Position numbers and translations under genes: made by a program. The notes under the pieces were generated by a model, which was given only the letters and a program-made list of their open reading frames with translations, did no database searches and was not told the DNA's origin. This document shows, one piece after another, positions 1 through 8,151 of a DNA stretch of 50,000 bases. This DNA comes from Mesostigma viride (taxonomy: Eukaryota > Streptophyta > Mesostigmatophyceae > Mesostigmatales > Mesostigmataceae). Every line of letters begins with the position of its first letter. Within the stretch, counting starts at the first letter, position 1. The DNA lies in contig RPFO01000016.1 in NCBI GenBank assembly GCA_009746045.1, forward strand, positions 1,588,420-1,638,419, written 5' to 3'.

Positions 1-720
1 ACTTTTGTTGGCATGAGAGCCCGACTGTCTTATTATTGCACGTTTAGAATTCAGCCTTGCCGTTATGCAACTGCATGTGCAGACTTCTCGGAGCCAGGCC
101 AAGGCAACGTGGCTCTCGGGGACTGTGGCAGGTGCCATTGTGACGAACGCTCATAATTATATCATCAAGCAAGCTGACCTTGTTTGCTGGATCGATTATC
201 TTCACACAAGTGTGTCCCGTAGGGCTCCGCCCCTGACTAAAAGGTCGCTTTTTTGCAAGACGCGAGGTGTCGGTCCTAATTAAATTTGACCCCTACTGGC
301 CTAGGCTATTCCGATCCTTTGATCTGCCGTAGATGACTTCCACGCGCTATCAAGAGCTCGCATTCCCAGTTTCCGGCCCACGTTGCCGGTCTTTGGATCC
401 AATATTAATAACCCTGTCGGACAACCGGCGCGGGAAACTCCACTCAACTCAACGTACCGGTCGGTATAAACGTCGCCGGTCGCATTTCCGCCCTCTACAA
501 CCGACCTTTCCCGTCCCCCCATGCGGATCCCGTCAAGTAGAATCCCGTAAAAAAGAATCCCGTGGAGTAGAATCCCGACAAGTTTATCCCTTCAACAGTA
601 TTCCGTCTAGATAGCAGTCGTCAATCACTGAATCCCGTCAATCCCGTCAATCCCGTCAATCCCGTCAATCTCGTCCAGCGGCGGAGTTCAGTAAATCTCT
701 GCCCACGATCCTCGTGATCA
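1..720. other. Left host flank, no gene seen
   Basis: I see no convincing coding region here. The stretch 535-670 is rich in a short repeated word, AATCCCGTC and variants (AGAATCCCGT), ending in four tandem 9-base copies near 632-668. A related stretch occurs at 21319-21345, beyond the retroelement and virus nest. This fits the view that 1-721 and 21299 onward were contiguous before the insertions. Confidence 0.5.
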
Positions 721-721
721 T
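711..721 (+). repeat. Target-site duplication, left copy
   Basis: CTCGTGATCAT occurs here and again at 21299-21309. The two copies flank the retroelement B1 plus the virus within its tail. Other insertions in the window also have 11-base duplications (family A at 41345/43344, family B at 43506/44123). This is therefore read as the duplication made when B1 inserted. Confidence 0.65.
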
Positions 722-740
722 TAATTAATTAATTAATTAA
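721..740. repeat. (TTAA)5 at left virus junction
   Basis: Five TTAA units abut the outer end of the left TIR. The right junction has a matching TTAA run (20011-20025), which is the 3' tail of retroelement B1. The virus therefore appears to have inserted within this microsatellite. Because TTAA repeats are self-complementary, any virus-made duplication cannot be separated from the tail. Confidence 0.7.
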
Positions 741-864
741 GTAGCTTCCATCATCATTCCGTCATCATTCCGTCATCGCGGCTCACAGAAGGGCACCAGC
801 CTTATGCTGGCATCTGCCACCCCTATAGTGACCCTATAGTGACCGCGGCCTAGGGTGGGGTATC

Positions 865-935
865 ACCCTAAACCCTAAACCCTAAACCCTAAACCCTAAA
901 CCCTAAACCCTAAACCCTAAACCCTAAACCCTAAC
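865..935 (+). repeat. Telomere-type CCCTAAA repeats in left TIR
   Basis: About ten CCCTAAA units. The C-rich strand runs 5' to 3' from the outer end inward, the polarity of a natural left chromosome end. About 125 bases of TIR lie outside the tract. Confidence 0.95.
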
Positions 936-1090
936 ACTGTCTCCAGACACCCACGGCATCCCCCCACCCTGGCTATCACCCTCCCACTGTGACTAAATTT
1001 ACTAAGTTTACTATGGGTTTTTGGTTTTTTTTCTAGGAAATTCAAGCCAGCTGCCGTGAGGTCAAGGTGCTACAGGTGCCGTGTGGTACA

Positions 1091-1455
1091 AGGTAGCTAT
1101 AGTGACCTTATAGTGACCATGGTGGTAGACTCTTATGCTGGCATCCCAGGGTGACTAAATTTACTAAGTTTACTATGGGTTTTTGGTTTTTTTTCTAGGA
1201 AATTCAAGCCACCTCCCATCACCCTCGTGGTCATGCAACACACTAGTGGAGAAAGCCTGAGCAGAATTGCTCCGACCCCCTGATACAATGACACTAGTGT
1301 TGCATGTAATTTTAGTTTCCCACGGGAGTAGCTATAGTGACCTTATAGTGACCATGGTGGTAGACTCTTATGCTGGCATCCCAGGGTGACTAAATTTACT
1401 AAGTTTACTATGGGTTTTGGGTTTTTTTTCTAGGAAATTCAAGCCACCTGCCATG
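1091..1455 (+). repeat. Direct repeats inside left TIR
   Basis: Two copies of a roughly 125-base unit (about 1091-1215 and 1329-1455). Each carries a doubled TATAGTGACC, CTCTTATGCTGGCATCCCAG and then TTACTAAGTTTACTATGGG with a T-rich tract. A third partial copy lies near 990-1056 and a diverged one near 1540-1590. The mirrored set lies in the right TIR. Confidence 0.8.
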
Positions 1456-2062
1456 AGGTCAAGGTTGTGACATCCAGTCCCACCATGCCATAAGAGGGTG
1501 AGGCGTGTGGGATATGGGACTAAGTCATTTCCCGTGGGAAACTATGTTTACTACGTTTACTATGGGTTTTGGGTTTTATTCCTAGGAAATTAATTCAGGT
1601 GTGCACCACCAAAAACACACCTGAATTTCCCAAAAAAAGAACCCCCAAAAAACTTAGTAAATATAGTCTCCCACGACAAATGGTCATGAAAACGTAGTTT
1701 CCCACGGCAAAATGACCAATAAATCCATCTCCCACGGGAAAGGCCATGGGGGGCGGCCAGCGGGGGTGCGGCGGAGGGGCGCGGACTGCCAAGCAGTGGC
1801 GGGACTGCCAGGTGGTGGTGGGCCTCGGTTGTGAGGGCTTGCTGTGTTTTCTCGTGGGAAACTATATTTACTACTAAATTGATATTTTCAGTTGGAAATG
1901 GAGGTTTTATTCGATGTGAGTGAGAGTGCATGCACACGCTTGCATAATTTCCCGCAGACAAAACCCAAAACCTGTAGTTAGCTTAGTAAATTTAGTAAGG
2001 TGCTGGAGGGTCGAGCAGTGCGTGGGAGTTGGCGGACCCGGCGAGGGCCGCGCGGCGGGGTG

Positions 2063-2152
2063 GCCTCACAAATGAGGTGACGTCTGGGGGTCCATCTGAA
2101 AGCGGAAGGACCATCGATTGACATGTGAAAAATCGTTTCATTAAAATATTAC
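2063..2152. other. Short unique spacer between left TIR and primase tail
   Basis: About 90 bases between the TIR and the stop codon (2153-2155) of the frameshifted primase tail. No gene is seen. A T- and A-rich run near 2130-2152 could hold the 3' end signal for the minus-strand transcripts. Confidence 0.4.
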
Positions 2153-4854
2153 TTACGAAGGGCAATACCGCCATCCAATAAAGCAGTTCGGCCTGGAACC
2201 GTCGCTCAATTTGTACTGAGTCAGCCTGCAGCCCAAAACCGCCTTTGCCTCGTCTCCAAATAATTTCGCCTTGTAGCTATCCATACCAGTCGAAGCAATG
2301 TACTCGTCGAGAAGAACCTTGACAGGCACTGCCTCTCCGCTGCACTTGACAAGCTCGCCGCTTTTCTTTAGCTCCTCGATAAAGGCACCACACCATCAGA
2401 CGAAACCTTCGAGTCCGTCTTCAGGACTCGCATCTCCTCCGACCTAGGCGGCCACCTCTCGTCCTTGCTAGTTGCTGCCAGGTATACTACGCACTCTCTA
2501 ATCGAAATCGCCATCAATCCTAACGCAAACTCCTTGGCACGCTCGTTCAGTGTGGTGTCCACGAGATGCATGTGCGGACGATCAGGTTCATCGGCCATCT
2601 CTTTCCGCGTGCAAAACTTGCTCACGAAAGGGTACATGACAGCGCGGTCCCACAACCCCTCGCAGTGCTCGTCAAATTTCACGTCGTTGTTTGTGTCCAA
2701 AATAAGCTTGAATGACGTGGGAAATTGCACGTACTCGTTAGAGTGGAGAGCGCGTGCCTTCAAGACGCCATTGCCTGTGATGTTCTTGAATTTTGATGCC
2801 ACAATAGGGACGTTGCGCTGGAGCTCGTTCGTCAAACCGATGCGCATGCCGCGCATTCTCAAAACTTCTGGCGTCGCCACATCACTGTCCCGCTCCTGCG
2901 AAGTGTAGAAAGCAGTACGAACGGTGTCCGCATTGTCGCCGTATGCCTCTCTGATTACTTTCATCAGGAAGCCCTTCCCGTTCCGTCCTGAACCCTTCCA
3001 AAAGTATCCTTGCTCGTCACGATTGTCCCCCACCATCAGTGAGCCAAGGAAACGCTTAAAGTGGGCCCGGGTCACCTCGTCTGGGAAAATTTCCTCCAAC
3101 TTCACTTCCATAGCACAAGTGTCGGCGTCTGGCGTGTAGGGAATTCTCATCTGCTTGGAAAGCATGTCGTCGGGCCGTCCAGGGCGCAGGGTCATTGTAG
3201 TAAGTTCCAGCACCCCGTTAGTGAAGCACAGGAGGTATGGATTCCGGTCTAGCCGCTCCACGAAGTCCGTTGGCTCGGCGTATATGATCGCCCTGACCTC
3301 GTTGCGGATGTAGTTGATGTAAGGACCGTCACGCAAGTTGCGAGAGATCTTCGCAGCGGAATCTGCCAGGGCATCAAAGTACGCCGCCTTCTTGTCGTCA
3401 CCTAGATGCTCGGCCTTGTCACGCCGTTCAGAAAAATAGCGTGCCACCTCCTCGTACTTTAACTTGAGCTTGTCCGCATCTCCGATGGCGTTCCGCAGAG
3501 GTTCGTCAGTCATCAGCTGGCGCCACCTGTGGTCCCTGAAATTCCACAACGACCCACCGCTGTACCGCCAAGTCCCAGCAAATCCCACCACACAGGCCTC
3601 GGCTACACCGCGATGAGAATTCTCGAAGTGCGCGAGAATGTATGATGTCGTGGCGTCCTCGGATGGGAAAAGCAAAGACTTGAGTTCGTCGCCGAGAGCG
3701 ACAACTTCGCTCGAGAAGTCGCGGCAGTCCGAGTCGTGGCATTTCTGAACGATGCCGTCACGCGATACGACGAGGTAAGTGTGGTTGCTCCCGTGCTCGC
3801 GGCCAGCTCCGAGGCACAAGTGGCTGAACGTGCGCAGGACGTAGTTGTCACGGTCCTTCGAGTAGTGAAGGCTCGCAGCATCCAGCGCGTGGTCTTCAAA
3901 ATTCGGGTAACGCTCGGTCCACCTGGCCACGATGCGCGAAGTGACGTTGGCGATGTCGTCACTGTCCAGGTGCGTGATTTCGTCGCTGCTAGTGGCGAAA
4001 GCCCTCGTCGAAGGGCGTCCAACGTCACGCTTGCCACCGCTCGACTTTTTTCCTTTTTTTGCTGGAGGCTCGAGACCGTCGGTTAGGTCGTCAACCGGTA
4101 GCCATTGCGCGTCGTCGCTCACGACCTGCACAACAAACGCCTCGAGTGGCGTCTGTTCGTCAACTGGCAGGAGCAGAGGACAATGAGCGTCAATTGCTGG
4201 ATCCTTGCGATTGTGAATGCAGTTCAGCAGCTGATTTGTCTTGTAAATCCCCTTGTCCCATCCAGGCATTTGCAAGAGACCCGCTTGCATCAGGCGGCCC
4301 ATGTCCTTCACCAAGACTTTCTTGTTCTGGATGAAAAAACGGAACGAGTATTTGTACACCCGCTTCGTAATTTCTCCTTTTGCGTTCTTCTTCTCACACC
4401 ACCGTGGCTCACGCGTGGCTACCTCGATGTTGCGCGCGTCGATGTTGAAATTCTCGGCGATGTCGTTAAGCAGCTCGTCAATCGTGACTCCAGGGTCCGC
4501 TTCCTCGTGGTCGAAACCCAGGTCGTAATCGAGGTATGGCTTGACGATGTCGGACTCCGTCAACGCCTCGCACCACTGGTCACCGTGTCGAATTATGTCG
4601 AGAGCTGCCGTGAGAGGGTAGTCAAGAGCGTCCCAATTCTTAGACTTCATCTTCCGCGAGAGCTTGATCGCCTTGGAGGCCGTGGGTGGACCGGGAGCCT
4701 CCATGGTGGTGTGAGCGCGAGAGTGCGGATTGTCGTGGGAGAGTCCGCCTTTATTCCCGTGGGAGATCTCCCACGAGGAATCGAATCGTGTCGGCTTGTC
4801 GGTTACGTCGTGTCGGTCGACCGTGTCGTCATGCAGGTTGAAGTTCGAGACCAT
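2153..4854 (-). CDS. D5-like primase-helicase (C-terminus frameshifted)
   Basis: Replication protein combining an archaeo-eukaryotic primase domain with a superfamily 3 helicase. The continuous frame runs 4854-2368 (828 codons). Visible features are the DYD metal-binding motif at residues 109-111, a Cys/His cluster with CHDSDC at 372-377, a D5-N region (about 425-590), Walker A GSGRNGKG at 621-628, the Walker B/motif C region at 668-720 and a GLWDR signature at 733-737. This domain order matches D5-type proteins of NCLDVs, virophages and PLVs. The frame stops early at 2368, but another frame from about 2390 to 2153 encodes a compact tail of about 77 residues ending at a stop, so a single frameshift has cut the C-terminus. 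The better start may be Met51 (4704). The 50 codons before it overlap repeated TTTCCCACGGGAAA-type motifs and lack domain character. Confidence 0.9.
4734..4778. promoter_or_regulatory. Cluster of CCCACGGG-type motifs before primase
   Basis: Three copies of the TIR motif core lie here: CGTGGGA at 4734, TCCCGTGGGAGA at 4755 and TCTCCCACGAGG at 4767. They are 30-75 bases upstream of the second in-frame ATG (4704), which suggests a regulatory or replication role rather than coding. Confidence 0.45.
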
Positions 4855-5052
4855 TCTGGAAGGTTGTATACCGTATGCTTAGAAAAAAAAAGTTTCGATT
4901 AAAAAATTTCAGTTCGTCTAAAAACCACACAGACCCTCGAACCTCGACCCTTGAGAAAAATGGTCCCATGGAACTTTTTTATTTCCTGTATAATGCATGC
5001 AGTTTAGGATATCCTTTTCGACATTCATGAAAATTTCCCACGGGAAAACTGT
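4855..5052. promoter_or_regulatory. Upstream region of primase, between primase and recombinase
   Basis: AT-rich spacer. On the minus strand a TATA-like GGTATACAA lies about 12-20 bases before the upstream ATG. A full TTTCCCACGGGAAA motif is at 5034-5047, just past the recombinase stop codon. Confidence 0.4.
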
Positions 5053-6336
5053 CTACTTTTTCCTCGGCCTCAGCCGACGTCCGCCAGTCTCGCCGCCCTG
5101 GGGAGAGGGGTCCCCCGCCTGCCGCTCGTAAACGGCTCCTGTAAGTACGTCGTGCCCCATCAAGTCACCAGCCCATTTTCGCTTTTTCCACGAAGCGCCC
5201 TTCAAGAAACGGGTGATGTACGCCTGCCTCGTTGCATCAATGCCGTGGTAGATGCGGTTGTACTTCGCAGAATAATACTCGTGCTTCATGTATTCGCCTG
5301 GATTTTTTGGGTCCTCGAACACGTACTTCTGATCAGCTCGAGCCTGCAACGCGTTAATCAGCTTCTTGTACCCGTCTGGAATTTGGTAGTCGTACGTGCC
5401 GTACGTCTCTGCCGTCTTAAAACGTTGAATTATCATGCGGCGCTCGCTCGGAATGTATCCGTTCTCGTGTGGCTCGAGCTCGCTGATAGAACTGACGATG
5501 CGCATTTTGTCGTGGTCGTACCTGGTCGGTGGCAGTTTCTCGCCGGACAGGTAAATAAGACCCATCAAAGCGGCGTCAGACGTAGGGTCCTTTTTGTACT
5601 CGGCGGCGGCGATCCGCTGGAGCTGCTCGTACGTGTACCTCAGTGGCTTGCTCTCGGCCCTGTCGAATTTCCTGTCGAGATCGCCGACCTTCAGCTCATT
5701 GACTCGAGCAGCGTACGCGTCCGTCACGTCGCGTGGGAGCCTCTTCTCAGGTGGCATCATTCGATTCACCCCGTTTATCACTCCGAGCAAGTTCTTCTCG
5801 TTCTCCCTCCACGCATCCTCTTTCGAGTGTGCGAGCTTGCGTTTGGGTTCCGAGGTTTCGTGGACGACGCGCAGGACACGGGCGGTGTCTGCGAGGCAGT
5901 CGACTGATTCGTCCTGCGAGCACCCCATTTTGTCAAGGAGAACTCGCAGCCTGCCGATATACCCCTTCGCGGTTTTGCGCGTCGCCCCGCGCTCTCTCGA
6001 GGGCCTGCCAGGCTCGTGATGCTCTGGCCGGGAATCCGCTGCGGCGACGGCCTCGTCGAACGTCCAGTATCGTCCATCAGTAGGTCGCGCAGGCGGTTCC
6101 TCGTGGTGCGGTGGCTCCGGCGAGGGTGGAGAGGTCGCCTGCAAGCCGATTTTTTCCGCGCACTCGGGGTTATTTGCGATCCATCGGTCACTGGGATTCC
6201 AGACGCCCTTCTTGACCTTGCTTTTCGCCGAGATGCAGTTCGTCTGGTCGCGGGCGATTGCTCGCCTCTTCGCCTGGGCCCGTCGCCATTGCTCGCGACG
6301 CTCCTCTACGGTCACCGTCATCTGATGACTGAACAT
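5053..6336 (-). CDS. Tyrosine recombinase / integrase
   Basis: 427 residues. The C-terminal half has tyrosine-recombinase character: a candidate catalytic Arg in PPTR (272), Lys307 in a FKTAETYG strand, a TRQAYITRFL helix (369-378) at the usual HxxR box, His395 in MGHD, and Tyr403 in VYERQ as the likely nucleophile. The usual box II His is replaced by Thr, so the assignment rests on overall pattern. The N-terminal 130 residues are basic and Pro-rich and may bind DNA. It ends in an Arg/Lys tail. A TATA-like box (6360-6368) lies about 25 bases before the ATG, supporting this start. The ORF overlaps the preceding AT-hook gene by about 149 bases. It is probably the enzyme that integrates the viral genome. 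No frameshift is seen. Confidence 0.75.
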   Translation of the reverse strand: MFSHQMTVTVEERREQWRRAQAKRRAIARDQTNCISAKSKVKKGVWNPSDRWIANNPECAEKIGLQATSPPSPEPPHHEEPPARPTDGRYWTFDEAVAAADSRPEHHEPGRPSRERGATRKTAKGYIGRLRVLLDKMGCSQDESVDCLADTARVLRVVHETSEPKRKLAHSKEDAWRENEKNLLGVINGVNRMMPPEKRLPRDVTDAYAARVNELKVGDLDRKFDRAESKPLRYTYEQLQRIAAAEYKKDPTSDAALMGLIYLSGEKLPPTRYDHDKMRIVSSISELEPHENGYIPSERRMIIQRFKTAETYGTYDYQIPDGYKKLINALQARADQKYVFEDPKNPGEYMKHEYYSAKYNRIYHGIDATRQAYITRFLKGASWKKRKWAGDLMGHDVLTGAVYERQAGDPSPQGGETGGRRLRPRKK

Positions 6337-6682
6337 GAGACAATTTTTTGGCTCGAGGCTTTTTATACCCTACGGGGTGGATCCTTGGGCGCCCTCGAGG
6401 CCGTTTCGGTTCGTGTCGTTTTTCCGTTTTGGAGGGTGAGCGCCCACGTGGACGCCTGCGATCGCCCACCAAGGCGAGGATGGCCAATCGGATTTCGGGG
6501 CTCATGTCGTGACAGGTGGACGGAATCGTGTCGTGGTGGCCTGCTTCTTGAAGGATCCTGACGACACGTTCTAGAGTTTTCTGCCCCAGTCGAGAACCCG
6601 AACAATATCGGAGGAGTGCTTGGGTGTCCAACACGTACTCCTTCTCGGCGCCTGCGTATCGTTTGATGGACGGAATATCCAT
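6188..6682 (-). CDS. Small AT-hook protein, function unknown
   Basis: 164 residues, unrecognised. The first 75 residues look like a folded helical region. An AT-hook-type core, KRPRGRPR, follows at about residues 93-100, inside a long Lys/Arg-rich stretch suited to minor-groove DNA binding. The last third overlaps the recombinase start in another frame and may be low-value sequence; the true end could be earlier. It lies just downstream of the packaging ATPase in the same direction, so it may be a chromatin-like or regulatory viral protein. That role is inferred only from composition and position. Confidence 0.55.
   Translation of the reverse strand: MDIPSIKRYAGAEKEYVLDTQALLRYCSGSRLGQKTLERVVRILQEAGHHDTIPSTCHDMSPEIRLAILALVGDRRRPRGRSPSKTEKRHEPKRPRGRPRIHPVGYKKPRAKKLSHVQSSDDGDRRGASRAMATGPGEEASNRPRPDELHLGEKQGQEGRLESQ
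6359..6370 (-). promoter_or_regulatory. TATA-like box of the recombinase gene
   Basis: The minus strand reads GGGTATAAAAAG, about 25 bases before the recombinase ATG (6336). It lies inside the end of the upstream AT-hook gene. Confidence 0.5.
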
Positions 6683-6704
6683 AGTATATCATGTTCAGAG
6701 AAAA

Positions 6705-7589
6705 TTATTTTATCGAGAGAAATGTATTGAAGTTTCGACGAAACATTTTTTTCGGGTCGCGCTGGTCGAAGTCGACAGCGAAGAAGTCGTGAGGATCGTC
6801 CTTGACGGCGTGGTCCCATAGCGCGAGAAACTCGTCCGGCGCCACAGCCCCCGCGCTCTCTTCCGCGATCTGTCGCGCGGCTCGATGGTCCTTCGTTCTG
6901 AACAGCGCAAGAAACGATATATTCGCTCGCACTGCTCGTGGTACGCCACCGCTCGTGTACGCCTGTGTCAGGAAAATCATGCTCGTGAGGAAGTGTCTGT
7001 GTTTGAACGCGAAAGCCGCAACAGCGTTTTTGCTAGAGCTCTGATAGAGGGCACTGCCTTGCATGTCGTCTATCAGAATGAGCGACGAAGGAGGACCGTG
7101 CTCGAACCTTGTCGCAGGTTTATCCCAGTTCATTGCATCAAGGCGTAGGTACATGGAGAGGTCCATGAGTTCTGCGTTTTTTTTCCCATCCACGTATTCG
7201 CGTTTGAACGTTTCCCAGACCTTGAGATCGTCCTTGTACCTCTCGTATTCGTGGAGGTCAGACTTTATATGATCTATCATCCCATCGAATGCCAGGTTAG
7301 AGTAGACTTCCATCGTCATAGCTGGTTCCGGGAGCTCCTTGTATTTTGGCTCCGTGTGGGCACTCCCTGAAATGAGGTACAGCTTGTCGAATGAGTTGTT
7401 AGCAAAGTAAGCCTTCGCCATGTTGACTGCCGATGTAGTTTTCCCAGACCGTCGAGCTCCGCAGAAGTTTGCGATGAAATGAAGACTCGGCATATTCGGT
7501 GGAGCAGGACGCTGTGGGGCGTATCGTTGCTTGATGTCTTTGTTCTCAAGTGAATGAATTCGTCGCTCTTCGATGATAGCCATTATCAT
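6705..7589 (-). CDS. A32-like packaging ATPase (FtsK-HerA type)
   Basis: 294 residues, intact. Walker A GARRSGKTT is at residues 44-52, Walker B LILIDD at 170-175, and a sensor-like strand MIFLTQ at 204-209 is followed by an Arg-containing FRTKD (230-234). This layout is that of the genome-packaging ATPases of NCLDVs, virophages, polintons and PLVs, which drive viral DNA into preformed capsids. Met1 and Met3 are both possible starts. The gene begins 12 bases after the end of the frameshifted coiled-coil gene and ends 22 bases before the AT-hook gene, so the three probably form one transcription unit. Confidence 0.9.
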   Translation of the reverse strand: MIMAIIEERRIHSLENKDIKQRYAPQRPAPPNMPSLHFIANFCGARRSGKTTSAVNMAKAYFANNSFDKLYLISGSAHTEPKYKELPEPAMTMEVYSNLAFDGMIDHIKSDLHEYERYKDDLKVWETFKREYVDGKKNAELMDLSMYLRLDAMNWDKPATRFEHGPPSSLILIDDMQGSALYQSSSKNAVAAFAFKHRHFLTSMIFLTQAYTSGGVPRAVRANISFLALFRTKDHRAARQIAEESAGAVAPDEFLALWDHAVKDDPHDFFAVDFDQRDPKKMFRRNFNTFLSIK

Positions 7590-7601
7590 TCTGAAGACAT
7601 T

Positions 7602-8127
7602 TTAATCGTCCAGACTAGCAAGGAGAGACGCGCGGATGGCGGCCATGCGCATCTCGTATGGCGTCATCGCGACAGGTGGCGGTGGTGGAGGTGGGAGCTG
7701 TCGGGTCTTGATCGGGGGTGGCGGAGAGTCCGGCTCTGTCTCCTTGGGCTTTCGACCCCGTCTTGGTTTTGGCGTGTCGGCGGGGGTTGAGGCGACGGAA
7801 TCTTCAGCGAGAAGGCGTTCAATCCGCGATTTGTTGCGCTTCTTGCAGCTCGAGTTCGACTAGCCTTTGCCGCTGAATCTCCAATTCCTTTGCAAGGACC
7901 TTTCGTTTCGTTATCTCTGCCTCCTTTTCTTCGTTTCGTCTCTTCTCCCTCTCGGCTTTTGCGCGTTGCTGGTAAACCCTCATTTTGTCGCGAAGGGCTT
8001 TTTTCTGTTCATCATTCAGCGGTTGTCCCTTTCGAATTGTCTTGACCAGGTCAACCTGCTCTTCCCGCGTCTCGGCGAAGGTTTCGTCTTGGTAGCTCGT
8101 TGGGGTCTCTGAAGCCTCAGAGGCCAT
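7602..8127 (-). CDS. Coiled-coil protein with Pro-rich AT-hook-like tail (frameshifted)
   Basis: The continuous frame 8127-7819 encodes 102 residues, most of them a charged coiled coil rich in Lys, Arg, Glu and Gln (about residues 35-98). After its stop another frame stays open to 7602 for about 75 codons. That part continues the helix, then gives a KPRRGRKPK AT-hook-like core, a run of prolines and a short helical end. The simplest reading is one protein of about 175 residues cut by a frameshift near 7820-7850. I do not recognise a family. It starts the minus-strand arm, only 24 bases from the divergent fibre gene. Confidence 0.65.
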
Positions 8128-8151
8128 GTTTATATTCTAGGTAGATAATAA
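8128..8151. promoter_or_regulatory. 24-base divergent intergenic region
   Basis: The only sequence between the two transcription arms. It is AT-rich, with TTATATTCTA and TAGATAATAA. Core promoters of both arms must lie here or run into the neighbouring coding regions. Confidence 0.5.

Larger units (their letters stand above)
741..2062 (+). repeat. Left terminal inverted repeat of the virus
   Basis: Reverse complement of 18689-20010; both are exactly 1,322 bases and look essentially identical. From outside inward it holds a GTAGCTTCC end, repeated CATCATTCCGT, CTATAGTGACC repeats, a telomere-type tract (865-935), three to four copies of a TTACTAAGTTTACTATGGG unit, and at least six copies of a TTTCCCACGGGAAA-like motif. 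A 123-codon reading frame inside it (1590-1961, minus) is probably not a gene. Confidence 0.93.

Noticed and set aside
632-670. Possible CRISPR-like array of AATCCCGTC
   Set aside because: Units are 9 bases, directly tandem with no spacers, in a eukaryotic context; a simple minisatellite.
1590-1961. 123-codon frame in the left TIR (repeated at 18790-19161)
   Set aside because: Its identity in both TIRs only reflects TIR identity. The frame is made of the repeated CCCACGGG motifs and Pro/Ala-rich GC sequence, without domain character.
4105-4902. 265-codon plus-strand frame
   Set aside because: Lies antisense to the primase-helicase, whose motifs are clear; shadow frame.
5152-5907. 251-codon plus-strand frame
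   Set aside because: Antisense shadow of the tyrosine recombinase.
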